Both the position numbers and the translations under genes were made by a program. Shown one piece after another: positions 55,804-64,000 of a stretch of 64,000 bases of DNA. The notes under the pieces were generated by a model. The model made no database searches. It had not been told where the DNA came from and saw only the letters and a program-made list of their open reading frames with translations. Within the stretch, counting starts at the first letter, position 1, and the number at the start of each line of letters is the position of its first letter. This stretch comes from Spirobacillus cienkowskii. GTDB taxonomy: Bacteria > Bdellovibrionota_B > Oligoflexia > Silvanigrellales > Silvanigrellaceae. The stretch is from contig NZ_CP146516.1 in assembly GCF_037081835.1 (NCBI RefSeq), forward strand, positions 519,501 to 583,500, in the 5' to 3' direction.

Positions 55804-56550
55804 TTAATATCCATTTTTCCAAATTTTTTGAATAAGAGCGCGTTCTTGTTTGTTTAGAGAATCCCATAAAAGTAAAATGAGATCTGGTCTATATTTTGCA
55901 GTAATTTTTAGTTGCTCTTTTCTATTGTATTCAGTAATTTTTTTGTGATTTCCAGAAAAAAGAATAGAAGGAATTTTAGTTCCTTGAAAAGTTTCTGGAT
56001 GGGTATATTGTGGTGCTTCTAACAGCCCGTCTTCAAAGCTATCGCTTGTCGCGCTTTGGCTATTGCCAAGAACTCCTGGTACAAAACGCGCAACAGAGTC
56101 TATCGCACACATTGCTGGGAGTTCTCCTCCGGAAATAACAAAATCACCAATACTAATGTGGATGTCACTATATTTTTCGGAAAAACGGAAATCATACCCA
56201 CCGTAACGACCACAGATAAAAATTAAATGTTTTTTTTGTGCAAGCGTTTTTGCAATCTGAGAATTAAATGTTTTGCCACAAGGAGTAAGGTTTACAACAT
56301 AAGACTGTTGAGTTTTTACGGATAAAAGAGCGCGTTCTGCAATATCAGGACGAATAATCATACCGTCACCACCACTAACAGGTGAACCATCTACATTTTT
56401 ACGTGGGTGATCACTAAAATCCCGCAAATAAACGGTATCAATATTAATAATGCCATTTTTTATAGCTCTAGAAATTACCCCTTCTTCTTTAATTGTATGA
56501 AACATTTCTGGAAAAAGAGTGAGTGCCGTAAAGCGAAGCAAGGTGGTCAC
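55804..56550 (-). CDS. trmD: tRNA (guanine37-N1)-methyltransferase
   Basis: SAM-dependent enzyme that forms m1G37 next to the anticodon and prevents frameshifting. 248 residues with the SPOUT trefoil-knot motifs: LTLFPEMFHTIKEEGVISRA, GGDGMIIRPD, IFICGRYGGYDFRF, SIGDFVISGGELPAM and the C-terminal HKKITEYNRKEQLKIT. It starts with GTG and overlaps rimM by 4 bases. The usual neighbour rplS is not downstream. Confidence 0.95.
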   Translation of the reverse strand: MTTLLRFTALTLFPEMFHTIKEEGVISRAIKNGIINIDTVYLRDFSDHPRKNVDGSPVSGGDGMIIRPDIAERALLSVKTQQSYVVNLTPCGKTFNSQIAKTLAQKKHLIFICGRYGGYDFRFSEKYSDIHISIGDFVISGGELPAMCAIDSVARFVPGVLGNSQSATSDSFEDGLLEAPQYTHPETFQGTKIPSILFSGNHKKITEYNRKEQLKITAKYRPDLILLLWDSLNKQERALIQKIWKNGY

Positions 56551-57107
56551 GTAATATTGTCCTCAAAAAATTCAGGAATATAAATTACATCAATGCGCTG
56601 GTTTTGTTCGTCAATATTTTTTACAAATTTCTCAAGAAATGGAAATAAAAAAGTTTCTTTCGTATTGGCTGACAAAATTTCGAGATTATCCTGTGCACCA
56701 AAAGAGCTTACCCCTGAAACAGTACCTACTAGACCCATATCTTCGGCATAGACTTTAAATCCAATCAATTTATCAACAATATATTCATCTTCGTTAACTT
56801 CTATTTCGCTTTGATGAACATATATTCTTTTATTATACAAAGGTTCAACGTCATTGCGGTTTAAAAAACCATCTAAAACAATGACCAGGGCTTTGCCACT
56901 CAGATAGGTTTTGATCACTCTTTTTTCTAAAAAACCGTGATTGGTTTCAACAATCAGTTTCTTATAACCATCCCAAGTTGTCCGATTGTCTGCTGTTTTT
57001 AAAAAAAATGCGCCCTTCAAACCATGAGGGCGACCTACTTGAGCAAAGTTAATGTATCCACAAGTTCGAAGTTTGTCTTCTTCTGCAAGATTAAATTTTT
57101 TTGTCAT
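56547..57107 (-). CDS. rimM: Ribosome maturation factor RimM
   Basis: Assists 30S head assembly by binding protein S19. 186 residues with the N-terminal RimM fold (FAQVGRPHGLKGAFFLKT) and the C-terminal PRC-barrel (YIVDKLIGFKVYAEDMGLVGTVSGV, FPFLEKFVKNIDEQNQRIDV). It overlaps the genes on both sides by 4 bases (ATGA upstream, GTGA downstream), so all three are translationally coupled. Confidence 0.92.
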   Translation of the reverse strand: MTKKFNLAEEDKLRTCGYINFAQVGRPHGLKGAFFLKTADNRTTWDGYKKLIVETNHGFLEKRVIKTYLSGKALVIVLDGFLNRNDVEPLYNKRIYVHQSEIEVNEDEYIVDKLIGFKVYAEDMGLVGTVSGVSSFGAQDNLEILSANTKETFLFPFLEKFVKNIDEQNQRIDVIYIPEFFEDNIT

Positions 57108-57463
57108 GATTCCGGGTCTTTAATAAATTCGTTCAGCGCTGACTCCATATCAGACTGCGTTATATAACCCAGTTCTACAAAAATTTGTCCAATTGGTCTA
57201 ATATTTTTTTGCTGAATTTTTAATAGATGGTTGACATCATCAGAATTCAGCATCCCTAGTGAAATTGCAATTTCGCCAAATGGTTTTGAGGTTTCTGATT
57301 GTTTATTAAGAATCATAAAAATTTGTTCTGGTGTAAGTTTTCCTTCATTAAGCGCAATGCGGCCAATAGGGAGCCATGTTTGCTTTTGGATATCAAGAGC
57401 AGTCATAACTTGACCGGGGGTTACATATCCTTTTTTTACAAGATAAGAGCCAAAAAGCTGCAT
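57104..57463 (-). CDS. Small protein built of four MshEN-like repeats
   Basis: 119 residues made almost wholly of four repeats of about 29 residues (start near 4, 33, 62 and 91), each with the pattern [P-x]-G-x-[I/L]-x-x-x-x-G-x-[L/V/I]-T-x-x-[Q/D]-[V/I/M]. This pattern is that of the MshEN/GspE N-terminal domain, which in type II secretion and pilus ATPases binds cyclic di-GMP or a partner. Here no ATPase follows. The gene heads the rimM-trmD operon with a 4-base overlap, an unexpected context in which rpsP is normally found. Confidence 0.7.
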   Translation of the reverse strand: MQLFGSYLVKKGYVTPGQVMTALDIQKQTWLPIGRIALNEGKLTPEQIFMILNKQSETSKPFGEIAISLGMLNSDDVNHLLKIQQKNIRPIGQIFVELGYITQSDMESALNEFIKDPES

Positions 57464-57570
57464 AGCGACCTCTCAAAACGCCTTTGCGGATTTGTTCGGA
57501 TAAAACTATTCTTGATTCATTGTCGGCAATTGTTACGAAAGAATGAGTCAATTGAAAGGAAAAATGACGA

Positions 57571-58560
57571 ATGCTTTCAAAACATATAAAATTAAATAAT
57601 AACTGTGAGTTATGTAAGCGTTTAAAACTTGGAAAAAATGACTCTGATTTTTTGTTTGATGAAAGAGCGAATTTTTATGTTTTTAAAAGTCCGCTATCTG
57701 ATCGTTGGCCAGGTGCATTGATGGCTGTTTATAAAAAACACATTTTTGAACAGTCACAAATTAGAAACAATGATCTTTCAGATACTTTAGTAAGTTTGGT
57801 ATGTTTAGAGAAAACAATTCTTGATGTGACATCTTGCGAAAGAATTAATTTTGTTAAATTTTCTAATAAAGTAAATCATTTGCACTGGCATTTGATTCCT
57901 AGATATCGCAACGAATGTTATCCCACTCAATCATCTTGGGAACTCTTAAATTATACTAAAGATAAACTGTATAAAAAAGTAAAAAAAGATTTTTTTAATA
58001 AAGATAGCTTTATTTATAATCAGATTATTGATTTGGGTATAAAAAATATTAAGTCAAAACCAAATTCCCTTTTTGGATGTGCCTTGTTTTTAAGACCCGT
58101 AGAAATTTCGCTAAGAAAACTTTATTTAAATATTGAAATTGATGACATTATGAAACAGGCTAGAGAAAATCCAAAAAAATGGGAATGTTTATTAATGAAA
58201 AGAAATTACTCTGATTACTCTTGGGATTTTGTAGGAGGAAATGCAGATCCTTGTGAATTTCCTAAAGATACTATGATTCGTGAAGTTTTTGAAGAGCTCG
58301 GATGGAAAATTAAACGTTACAAGGAAGTCACACGCCAATGGAAAGGTGGTGCAATAAAAGGATTTATTTATTTAGCTCTTCCTGAAGATCAAAGCGCTTT
58401 ATTAGACAAACCATTGAGGATAGATTGTGACGAAGTGCAAACTGTAGAATATTTTAATTTAATTGATATTTTAGATGATCACACCTTTCCAAGTAAAGTC
58501 AGGGATAGAATATCTGCTTTTATAAACTGCCAATCTGATTTTCATTTAACAGAACTTTAA
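57571..58560 (+). CDS. HIT-Nudix fusion protein
   Basis: 329 residues. Residues 1-115 are a HIT domain with a possible zinc site (CELC, 12-15) and the histidine triad H103/H105/H107 in NHLHWHLIPRY. Residues about 165-325 are a Nudix domain: G223 then E229, REVFEELGW (237-245), the full G-x5-E-x7-R-E-x-x-E-E-x-G-W box. Both halves hydrolyse nucleotide phosphoanhydride bonds, so the fusion may remove two groups in sequence from a nucleotide such as a dinucleoside polyphosphate or an adenylylated or capped compound. The substrate is unknown. It is divergent from the MshEN-like gene. Confidence 0.82.
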   Translation: MLSKHIKLNNNCELCKRLKLGKNDSDFLFDERANFYVFKSPLSDRWPGALMAVYKKHIFEQSQIRNNDLSDTLVSLVCLEKTILDVTSCERINFVKFSNKVNHLHWHLIPRYRNECYPTQSSWELLNYTKDKLYKKVKKDFFNKDSFIYNQIIDLGIKNIKSKPNSLFGCALFLRPVEISLRKLYLNIEIDDIMKQARENPKKWECLLMKRNYSDYSWDFVGGNADPCEFPKDTMIREVFEELGWKIKRYKEVTRQWKGGAIKGFIYLALPEDQSALLDKPLRIDCDEVQTVEYFNLIDILDDHTFPSKVRDRISAFINCQSDFHLTEL

Positions 58561-58664
58561 AATCATATGCCGCAACAATTTGCTGCGCTAAATCTGATGT
58601 TTCATTAACAAGTTAAATATTATCTTGTTTGTGTTTTCTTTGAAAGTTTTGAAAGGAACATGAC

Positions 58665-60005
58665 ATGAGTGAATTTTTAACGACAGAAATGCTTGCAAGA
58701 ATACAGTTTGCGATAACTGTAATGTTTCATTATATTTTTCCGCCTTTATCAATTGGTTTGGGTTTAATTCTTGTTGTCACAGAGTTTTTATATTTAAAAA
58801 CTAAAAATAAAATTTATGAAAGAATCACAAAATTTTGGGTAAAAATTTTTGCAGCAAACTTTGCAATGGGTGTTGCTTCTGGGATTGTGATGGAATTTCA
58901 ATTTGGTACAAATTGGGCAACATATTCGAGATTTGTAGGGGACATATTTGGTTCTGCATTAGCTGCAGAAGGAATATTTGCATTTTTTTTAGAATCGGGG
59001 TTTCTCGCGATTTTAGTGTTTGGATGGGATAAAGTAACTCCTAAAATGCATTTCTTTTCTACCATTATGGTCTTTTTAGGGTCTGTATTTTCAGCTATTT
59101 GGATTATTATTGCAAACGCTTGGATGCAAACTCCGGTTGGTTATCATATTGTTGGTGAGGGGATGAATGCGAAAGCAGTCATCGATGATTTTTGGGTCAT
59201 GGTATTCAATCCATCAAGTGTTAGAATGCTCATTCATGCGCTAATTGGTTGTTGGCTTATGGGCTCATTTTTTGTGATGAGCGTTTGTGCGTGGTATGTA
59301 TTAAAAAATAAACACTTCGATGCCGCAACAAAATCGTTTAAGGTAGGATTATACATCGCTTTTATCTCCTCTATTGCTGCTGTTTTGTCGGGGCATTTTT
59401 TAGCAGAGCGTGTTGCAGAAACACAACCTGCAAAAATGGCTGCAATGGAAGGTCATTATTTTACAGGAACAGGAGGCGCTCCGTTATATCTTTTTGGGAT
59501 TCCTAATAGTGAAAAGCAAACTGTAGAATATGGAATTAAGATTCCTGGTGGACTGAGTTTTTTACTTTATGGTGATAGAAATAAACCCGTTATTGGTTTA
59601 GATCAATTTGACGTTAAAGATAGACCTCCAGTTGGAATTACATTTCAAACTTATCATATTATGATTTCACTTGGAATGTATATGTTACTATTAACAACAA
59701 TTTCTTTGTTACTTTTAAAGAATGGTTTGTTATTTAAATCAAAATTTTTAATGAAAATGTATTGTTTTTCTGTGTTAGCTCCAGCAATTGCGAATCAAGC
59801 AGGTTGGATTGCGGCAGAAACAGGAAGGCAACCTTGGATTGTATATGGTTTGATGAGAACACCAGAAGGTTTGTCTAAAGCAGTTAAAAGTAACGAGATT
59901 TTAACTTCAATTATTATGTTTACTTTAATTTATATATTGCTTTTTATAGTTTGGATTTTTGTTATTCATAGTAAAATAAAACAAGGACCAGAAGATTTAT
60001 TGTAA
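58665..60005 (+). CDS. cydA: Cytochrome bd-type quinol oxidase subunit I
   Basis: Quinol oxidase of the inner membrane that reduces O2 to water, with high oxygen affinity. 446 residues, nine membrane helices. Heme ligands H22 (FHYIFPP), H191 (MLIHALIG) and M333 (YHIMISLGM), the glutamates E102 and E110 in AEGIFAFFLES, and the short Q-loop beginning ETQPAKMAAMEG. The short Q-loop places it in the CIO/Bacillus-like class rather than the E. coli long-loop class. GAAAGGAAC precedes the ATG. It forms an operon with cydB. Confidence 0.95.
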   Translation: MSEFLTTEMLARIQFAITVMFHYIFPPLSIGLGLILVVTEFLYLKTKNKIYERITKFWVKIFAANFAMGVASGIVMEFQFGTNWATYSRFVGDIFGSALAAEGIFAFFLESGFLAILVFGWDKVTPKMHFFSTIMVFLGSVFSAIWIIIANAWMQTPVGYHIVGEGMNAKAVIDDFWVMVFNPSSVRMLIHALIGCWLMGSFFVMSVCAWYVLKNKHFDAATKSFKVGLYIAFISSIAAVLSGHFLAERVAETQPAKMAAMEGHYFTGTGGAPLYLFGIPNSEKQTVEYGIKIPGGLSFLLYGDRNKPVIGLDQFDVKDRPPVGITFQTYHIMISLGMYMLLLTTISLLLLKNGLLFKSKFLMKMYCFSVLAPAIANQAGWIAAETGRQPWIVYGLMRTPEGLSKAVKSNEILTSIIMFTLIYILLFIVWIFVIHSKIKQGPEDLL

Positions 60006-60050
60006 ATAAAAATTAAAAATTAAAAATTAAAAAATTTTAAAGGAGTTAAA

Positions 60051-61067
60051 GTGGATTTACAGATTTTTTGGTTTGTTTCTTTAGGTATTTTGCTTGCTGG
60101 TTATGCAATATTAGATGGGTTTGATTTAGGTGTAGGAATCTTACATTTTATTGCAAAAACTGATCATGAAAGACGTTTATTTCTAAATTCAATTGGGCCT
60201 TTTTGGGATGGAAACGAAGTGTGGCTTGTGACATTTGGTGGTGCGTTGTTTGCGGCATTTCCAGATGCTTATGCCACAGCTTTTTCTGGTTTTTACTTAC
60301 CTTTTATGCTGTTATTGTGGGCATTAATTTTTAGAGCAGTTTCTATAGAATTTCGAAGCAAATACGATGGGCTTATTTGGAGAACGTCATGGGACGTTGG
60401 GTTTTCTATTGCGAGTATTTTAGCGACTTTTTTATTTGGTGTTGCTGTTGGAAATTGTATGCGAGGAATTCCTGTTGGTGCTGATAAAGAATTTATTGGT
60501 TCTTTGTTTGACTTGCTCAATCCGTATTCAATTGTAATTGGCGTTTTAGCTGTTGCAACATTTACAATGCACGGATCTATTTATCTTTATTTAAAACTCG
60601 AAGGTGAATTACGAGAAAGAGTGCATAGAGTGATGTGGCACACTTTCGGTTGCTTTATTGTTTGTTATATCTTTGCAACGATTTATACTTTAGTACATGT
60701 ACCAAGATCAATTCATAATTTTGCACAATATCCTTGGTTATGGAGTATTGTTGTCATTAATGTGCTTGCAATTGCAAATATACCAAGAGCAATTTTTTTG
60801 GCTAAACCAGGATATGCATTTTTATCTTCTTGTGTAACTCTAATTGCCTTTACCGCATTGTTTGGTGCGGCATTATTTCCAAATCTAATCACTTCAAGTA
60901 TTGCAGCAGAATACAGTTTAACAATTTTTAACTCATCATCAACTCAAAAAACACTGCAAATAATGAAAATTATTGCATTTTGTGGAATGCCTTTTGTTTT
61001 ATCGTATACTGCTATTATATATTGGGTTTTTAGGGGAAAAGTAAAGTTAGGAAAATTTAGTTATTAA
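60051..61067 (+). CDS. cydB: Cytochrome bd-type quinol oxidase subunit II
   Basis: Second subunit of the bd oxidase. 338 residues, about eight membrane helices. Family motifs: GYAILDGFDLGVGIL, IGPFWDGNEVWLVTFGGALFAAFP, and FRAVSIEFR. It starts with GTG at 60051 with AAAGGAG upstream, 45 bases after cydA. I find no cydX-like small subunit and no cydDC transporter genes next to it. Confidence 0.94.
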   Translation: MDLQIFWFVSLGILLAGYAILDGFDLGVGILHFIAKTDHERRLFLNSIGPFWDGNEVWLVTFGGALFAAFPDAYATAFSGFYLPFMLLLWALIFRAVSIEFRSKYDGLIWRTSWDVGFSIASILATFLFGVAVGNCMRGIPVGADKEFIGSLFDLLNPYSIVIGVLAVATFTMHGSIYLYLKLEGELRERVHRVMWHTFGCFIVCYIFATIYTLVHVPRSIHNFAQYPWLWSIVVINVLAIANIPRAIFLAKPGYAFLSSCVTLIAFTALFGAALFPNLITSSIAAEYSLTIFNSSSTQKTLQIMKIIAFCGMPFVLSYTAIIYWVFRGKVKLGKFSY

Positions 61068-61217
61068 TTACTCATTGCAATGATTTTTGTTTAACCAAGT
61101 CAATAAAAATCTCTTTATAAATTTGCAAGGTGCTTTTGATGTGTTAGTTACACTTTAAGTTTGATGAATGGTTAAATTCCAATTCATTTTCCTTAATTTA
61201 ATGATGTGGAGTGAGTC

Positions 61218-64000
61218 ATGACCTTGCCAAAAATTCATAGTCAAAAGTGGTTAAGCGAAGTTGAGTTACTTGATTCAGATATGGAACCCTCAGTTGAGTT
61301 AAAACCTGCGAATATAGAAAATTTTTTTTCAAGCATTTCAGATACAAAAGCATGCGATAAAGCAGCAACAAGCATTTTGAATGTTTTATCAAAAGAACTA
61401 GAGCAAACAATTCCATGGTATTTATCTCAAATGCCGCCTCTGTATTTATGGTCAACTTCTCAAAATGCATTGATTGATGATATTCTAGAAATAGTTTCTG
61501 GCAAAGTGTTGAGCGAAAATCAAATTGCAGAAAGGGTCTCTGCAGCAACCCAAACAACCACATTCATTGCCGCGGGAGAACACTCTACGGCAACCTTCCG
61601 GATTGCTCCTTTACTGTCAAAACATAAAGCAAAAGTCGCTCGGTTATTTAATACTTTAGATAAAAAAATCGGGCTTTGTGAACTCTATCAAGCTCCCTAT
61701 ACAACTGAAGCGACCTGGAACGCAGCCAAATCAAAACTTAAACTACAGTCTTTAAAAGAAATTTTGTCGCAGCAACCTAAAAATTTAGTTGATAGCTTTT
61801 TGACCTCTTTGGATAAAGATTATGTTGAAGTTGCAACTGTAAAGCAGATGTCTTTGGCATTTGAAGCTGTAAAATACAGTATTGAAAATGAAAATACTTA
61901 TGTAAATTTAACAACAATTATGGATGAAAATACATCAGATACCAGGGTTCGGGTTGATATTTGTTTAAAGCATTTTCCAGTGACTGCAGCGATGGAAAAT
62001 ATTATTGGTATTTTTAACCGTTATAATTTTCAGGTAAGGCGGTTTTTAGCAAACGAAATTTTGATGGAAAATAATCAACGTTATACTATTTTACATTTGA
62101 TTTCAGCAAGTCCTACTGGCGAAATGATTACCGATAATATGAAGTCTTGGGGTAAAGTATTAAAAAGTTTAAAAACTTTATCATATGTTGATCATGGTGA
62201 TGAGTTTTCGAGTTTATTGCTTGGTGATAGCCCTTTTAGTTTAAATGAAACAAACTTGGTTCGTGCAATGGCGAATTGGGTTCATATTTTCTTAACTAAA
62301 CAAAATCCGTATTACTATTCAAAGGATCGGGTATCTAGAATTATTGCAAATAATCCTGTGTATATGGAATTTTGTATTCGCTATTTTAGAGCGCGGTTTG
62401 ATCCAAGATTTGTTGGAGATCGCAAAAGTGAAGCGCAGCATTATTTTGACGAAATTAAGTTGTTTTACTCAGAACTTTCCGATGTGGTTGAAAGAAATAT
62501 CTTAAAAGAAGGATTAAATTTTCTTTCACATATTTTAAAGACCAATTACTTTTTGATTTCTAAAGGAGGTCTCTCCTTTAGAATTGATCCTTCAGCGTTA
62601 GATAAGCAGTTTTATCCCGAAACACCATATGGTATTTTTTATATGATAGGGCGGAATTTTAGAGCATTTCAGGTTCGTTATCGTGATATTTCTCGTGGCG
62701 GTATGCGCGTTGTTATACCTAAAAACTCGGGAGATTATGAAAATGCATTGGCGGGTATTTTTGATGAAGTGAATGGCCTTGCATCTGCACAACAATTAAA
62801 AAATAAAGATATACCAGAAGGTGGCAGTAAGTGTGTTATGGTTGTTCGGCCTCATGCAGATAAAAATGAAGCCGTAAAAGCCGCAATATCTGGACTTTTA
62901 GATTTAATTGTAACTGATTCTAAAACTGGTGCATTAGCGGAAGGTATTATTGATTACTATGGTAAAGATGAAATTATTTATTTAGGCCCCGATGAAAACC
63001 TCACCGATGATCTTATTGTTTGGATTATTCAACATGCATTACACCGAAAATACAAGTATGCTTATGCGTTTATGTCATCTAAACCCGATTTTGGGATTAA
63101 TCACAAAACATACGGCGTTACTTCAGAAGGTGTAAATGTTTATGTTGATAATGTTTTACGTTATTTAGGAATACAAAATTCGACGTTTCGAGTAAAAATG
63201 ACAGGTGGTCCTGATGGCGATGTGGCAGGAAATGAGTTAAATATTCTTTATCGAGAGTATGGAGAGCGCTGCCGGGTTGTTGCGGTTGCAGATGGATTTG
63301 GAGCGGCTCACGATCCTAAAGGATTAAACTGGGGAGAACTCATTCGACTTTTTAAAGAATCGAAGTCTATTGTTCAATTTGACCCGAGTAAACTTAGTGG
63401 CGATAGCAAAGCTTTTGTGATTTCTGCAAATACAAAAGAGAATATAAAAATAAGAGATAATATTTATGCCACTGTTGAAGCTGAAGTGTTTATTCCTGCA
63501 GGTGGTAGACCATATACAGTTAAAGAAAGCAATTGGGATAGGTATCTGTTGCCAAGCGGAAGACCAAGTTCTTTAGCAATTGTTGAAGGGGCAAATATTT
63601 TCTTTACAAAAGAAGCGCGACAAAAAATAGTTGATAGTGGTGTTGTCGTTATAAAAGATAGCTCTGCAAATAAAGCAGGTGTGAGCTGCTCTTCTTACGA
63701 AATTATTGCATGCTTGACTATTTTGCCCGAAGAATTTGCTGAAATTAAAGATATTTATGTAAAACAGGTGCTTGAGATTATAAGACGCAATGCAGATCAA
63801 GAGGCTAAGTTGTTATTTAGAGAATGGCTCAAAAATAAAAATAATACCGATCTTGTAAAGCTAAGTTATGAAATTTCTACAGAAATTAACCAGGCTAAAG
63901 ATATTCTTTTAGACAAACTCAATCAATTAAAAGATGAAGAGCTCGTTGTCGATAAGTTTCACTTTGTTTTATTTAAACATTGCCCACCAATTTTGGTAGA
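61218..64000 (+). CDS. Long-form NAD-dependent glutamate dehydrogenase (3' end outside window)
   Basis: Oxidative deamination of glutamate to 2-oxoglutarate. The frame is open from the ATG at 61218 (GGAG 8 bases upstream) to the window end, 927 codons so far. The first 480 residues are a regulatory part without simple motifs; then the dehydrogenase core appears: FQVRYRDISRGGMRVVIP, IPEGGSKCVMVV with the catalytic lysine K538, and the nucleotide-binding TGGPDGDVAGN (662-672), and IPAGGRPYTV. It fits the 115-kDa class (fungal GDH2-like, about 1000-1100 residues) rather than the 50-kDa class, so only about 100 residues are probably missing. Confidence 0.88.
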   Translation, partial: MTLPKIHSQKWLSEVELLDSDMEPSVELKPANIENFFSSISDTKACDKAATSILNVLSKELEQTIPWYLSQMPPLYLWSTSQNALIDDILEIVSGKVLSENQIAERVSAATQTTTFIAAGEHSTATFRIAPLLSKHKAKVARLFNTLDKKIGLCELYQAPYTTEATWNAAKSKLKLQSLKEILSQQPKNLVDSFLTSLDKDYVEVATVKQMSLAFEAVKYSIENENTYVNLTTIMDENTSDTRVRVDICLKHFPVTAAMENIIGIFNRYNFQVRRFLANEILMENNQRYTILHLISASPTGEMITDNMKSWGKVLKSLKTLSYVDHGDEFSSLLLGDSPFSLNETNLVRAMANWVHIFLTKQNPYYYSKDRVSRIIANNPVYMEFCIRYFRARFDPRFVGDRKSEAQHYFDEIKLFYSELSDVVERNILKEGLNFLSHILKTNYFLISKGGLSFRIDPSALDKQFYPETPYGIFYMIGRNFRAFQVRYRDISRGGMRVVIPKNSGDYENALAGIFDEVNGLASAQQLKNKDIPEGGSKCVMVVRPHADKNEAVKAAISGLLDLIVTDSKTGALAEGIIDYYGKDEIIYLGPDENLTDDLIVWIIQHALHRKYKYAYAFMSSKPDFGINHKTYGVTSEGVNVYVDNVLRYLGIQNSTFRVKMTGGPDGDVAGNELNILYREYGERCRVVAVADGFGAAHDPKGLNWGELIRLFKESKSIVQFDPSKLSGDSKAFVISANTKENIKIRDNIYATVEAEVFIPAGGRPYTVKESNWDRYLLPSGRPSSLAIVEGANIFFTKEARQKIVDSGVVVIKDSSANKAGVSCSSYEIIACLTILPEEFAEIKDIYVKQVLEIIRRNADQEAKLLFREWLKNKNNTDLVKLSYEISTEINQAKDILLDKLNQLKDEELVVDKFHFVLFKHCPPILV

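Noticed and set aside
58570-58590. Hairpin-like gccgcaa/ttgctgc before cydA
   Set aside because: It has a mismatch, no T run and no known regulator motif; an oxygen-regulator site could not be recognised.
61216-61563. 115-codon minus-strand open frame at the start of the glutamate dehydrogenase gene
   Set aside because: It is antisense to the clearly coding plus-strand frame that runs from 61218 to the window end.
1-64000. CRISPR array, prophage or integrative element spanning the window
   Set aside because: No regularly spaced repeats, integrase, phage structural genes or attachment-site duplication at tRNA-Leu were seen; mobile DNA is limited to three insertion-sequence loci.

Overview
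The window is AT-rich chromosomal DNA from a Gram-negative bacterium. Evidence for Gram-negative is the set of lipoproteins, a periplasmic binding protein, a possible outer-membrane barrel protein and the absence of sporulation genes. Gene content and style (FadN-type beta-oxidation protein, long NAD-type glutamate dehydrogenase, TldD/TldE, tandem DUF507 protein, many secreted proteins of unknown function, mixed insertion-sequence relics) would fit a member of the Bdellovibrionota such as the Silvanigrellales. That placement is an inference; no rRNA gene is present to test it.

Layout. 1-2364: end of acetyl-CoA synthetase and a convergent receiver/histidine-kinase protein. 2765-10039: asnA, a very AT-rich 1373-residue DUF4011-type helicase/nuclease protein whose ATPase motifs are gone, and a solitary succinate dehydrogenase/fumarate reductase flavoprotein gene. 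10084-14401: a family of S41-protease lipoproteins (one 3' relic, two full genes) around a small secreted protein. 14606-15802: an IS630-type element with the usual two-frame transposase. 15876-16802: unknown gene. 16882-19224: a DEAD-box-like protein lacking its catalytic motifs. 19330-28259: secG, the fadA-fadN beta-oxidation operon (-), a MazF-like toxin without antitoxin, dnaE and a tandem DUF507 protein. 28359-30882: rsmD, a TPR lipoprotein and a class IV aminotransferase. 30956-31734: remains of an IS605-type element (tnpB and tnpA fragments). 32199-35411: PocR-sigma54 regulator, a secreted protein and a damaged IS982-type element. 35487-39850: an operon coding for a SulP transporter fused to a gamma-carbonic anhydrase, two SPFH (band 7) proteins and a secreted protein. 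39889-45829: TerC, an aerolysin/ETX-MTX2-like putative pore-forming protein, several exported proteins, tRNA-Leu(CAG) and a metzincin-like lipoprotein. 45971-57463: rph, phosphofructokinase, a hybrid histidine kinase, tldE/tldD, a periplasmic binding protein, aspS, and a trmD-rimM operon headed by a small MshEN-repeat protein. 57571-64000: a HIT-Nudix fusion, cydAB and a long NAD-dependent glutamate dehydrogenase that runs off the window.

Metabolically the window points to an aerobic or microaerobic heterotroph feeding on fatty acids, acetate and amino acids: Acs, FadA/FadN, SdhA, GDH, cytochrome bd oxidase. The most unusual items are (i) two separate proteins that keep a helicase fold but have lost Walker A, Walker B and arginine-finger residues, one of them still carrying an intact-looking nuclease domain; (ii) the SulP-gamma-carbonic anhydrase fusion in an operon with two membrane-scaffold proteins; and (iii) a secreted aerolysin-like protein behind an 18-bp perfect palindrome. 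No CRISPR array, rRNA or prophage was seen.
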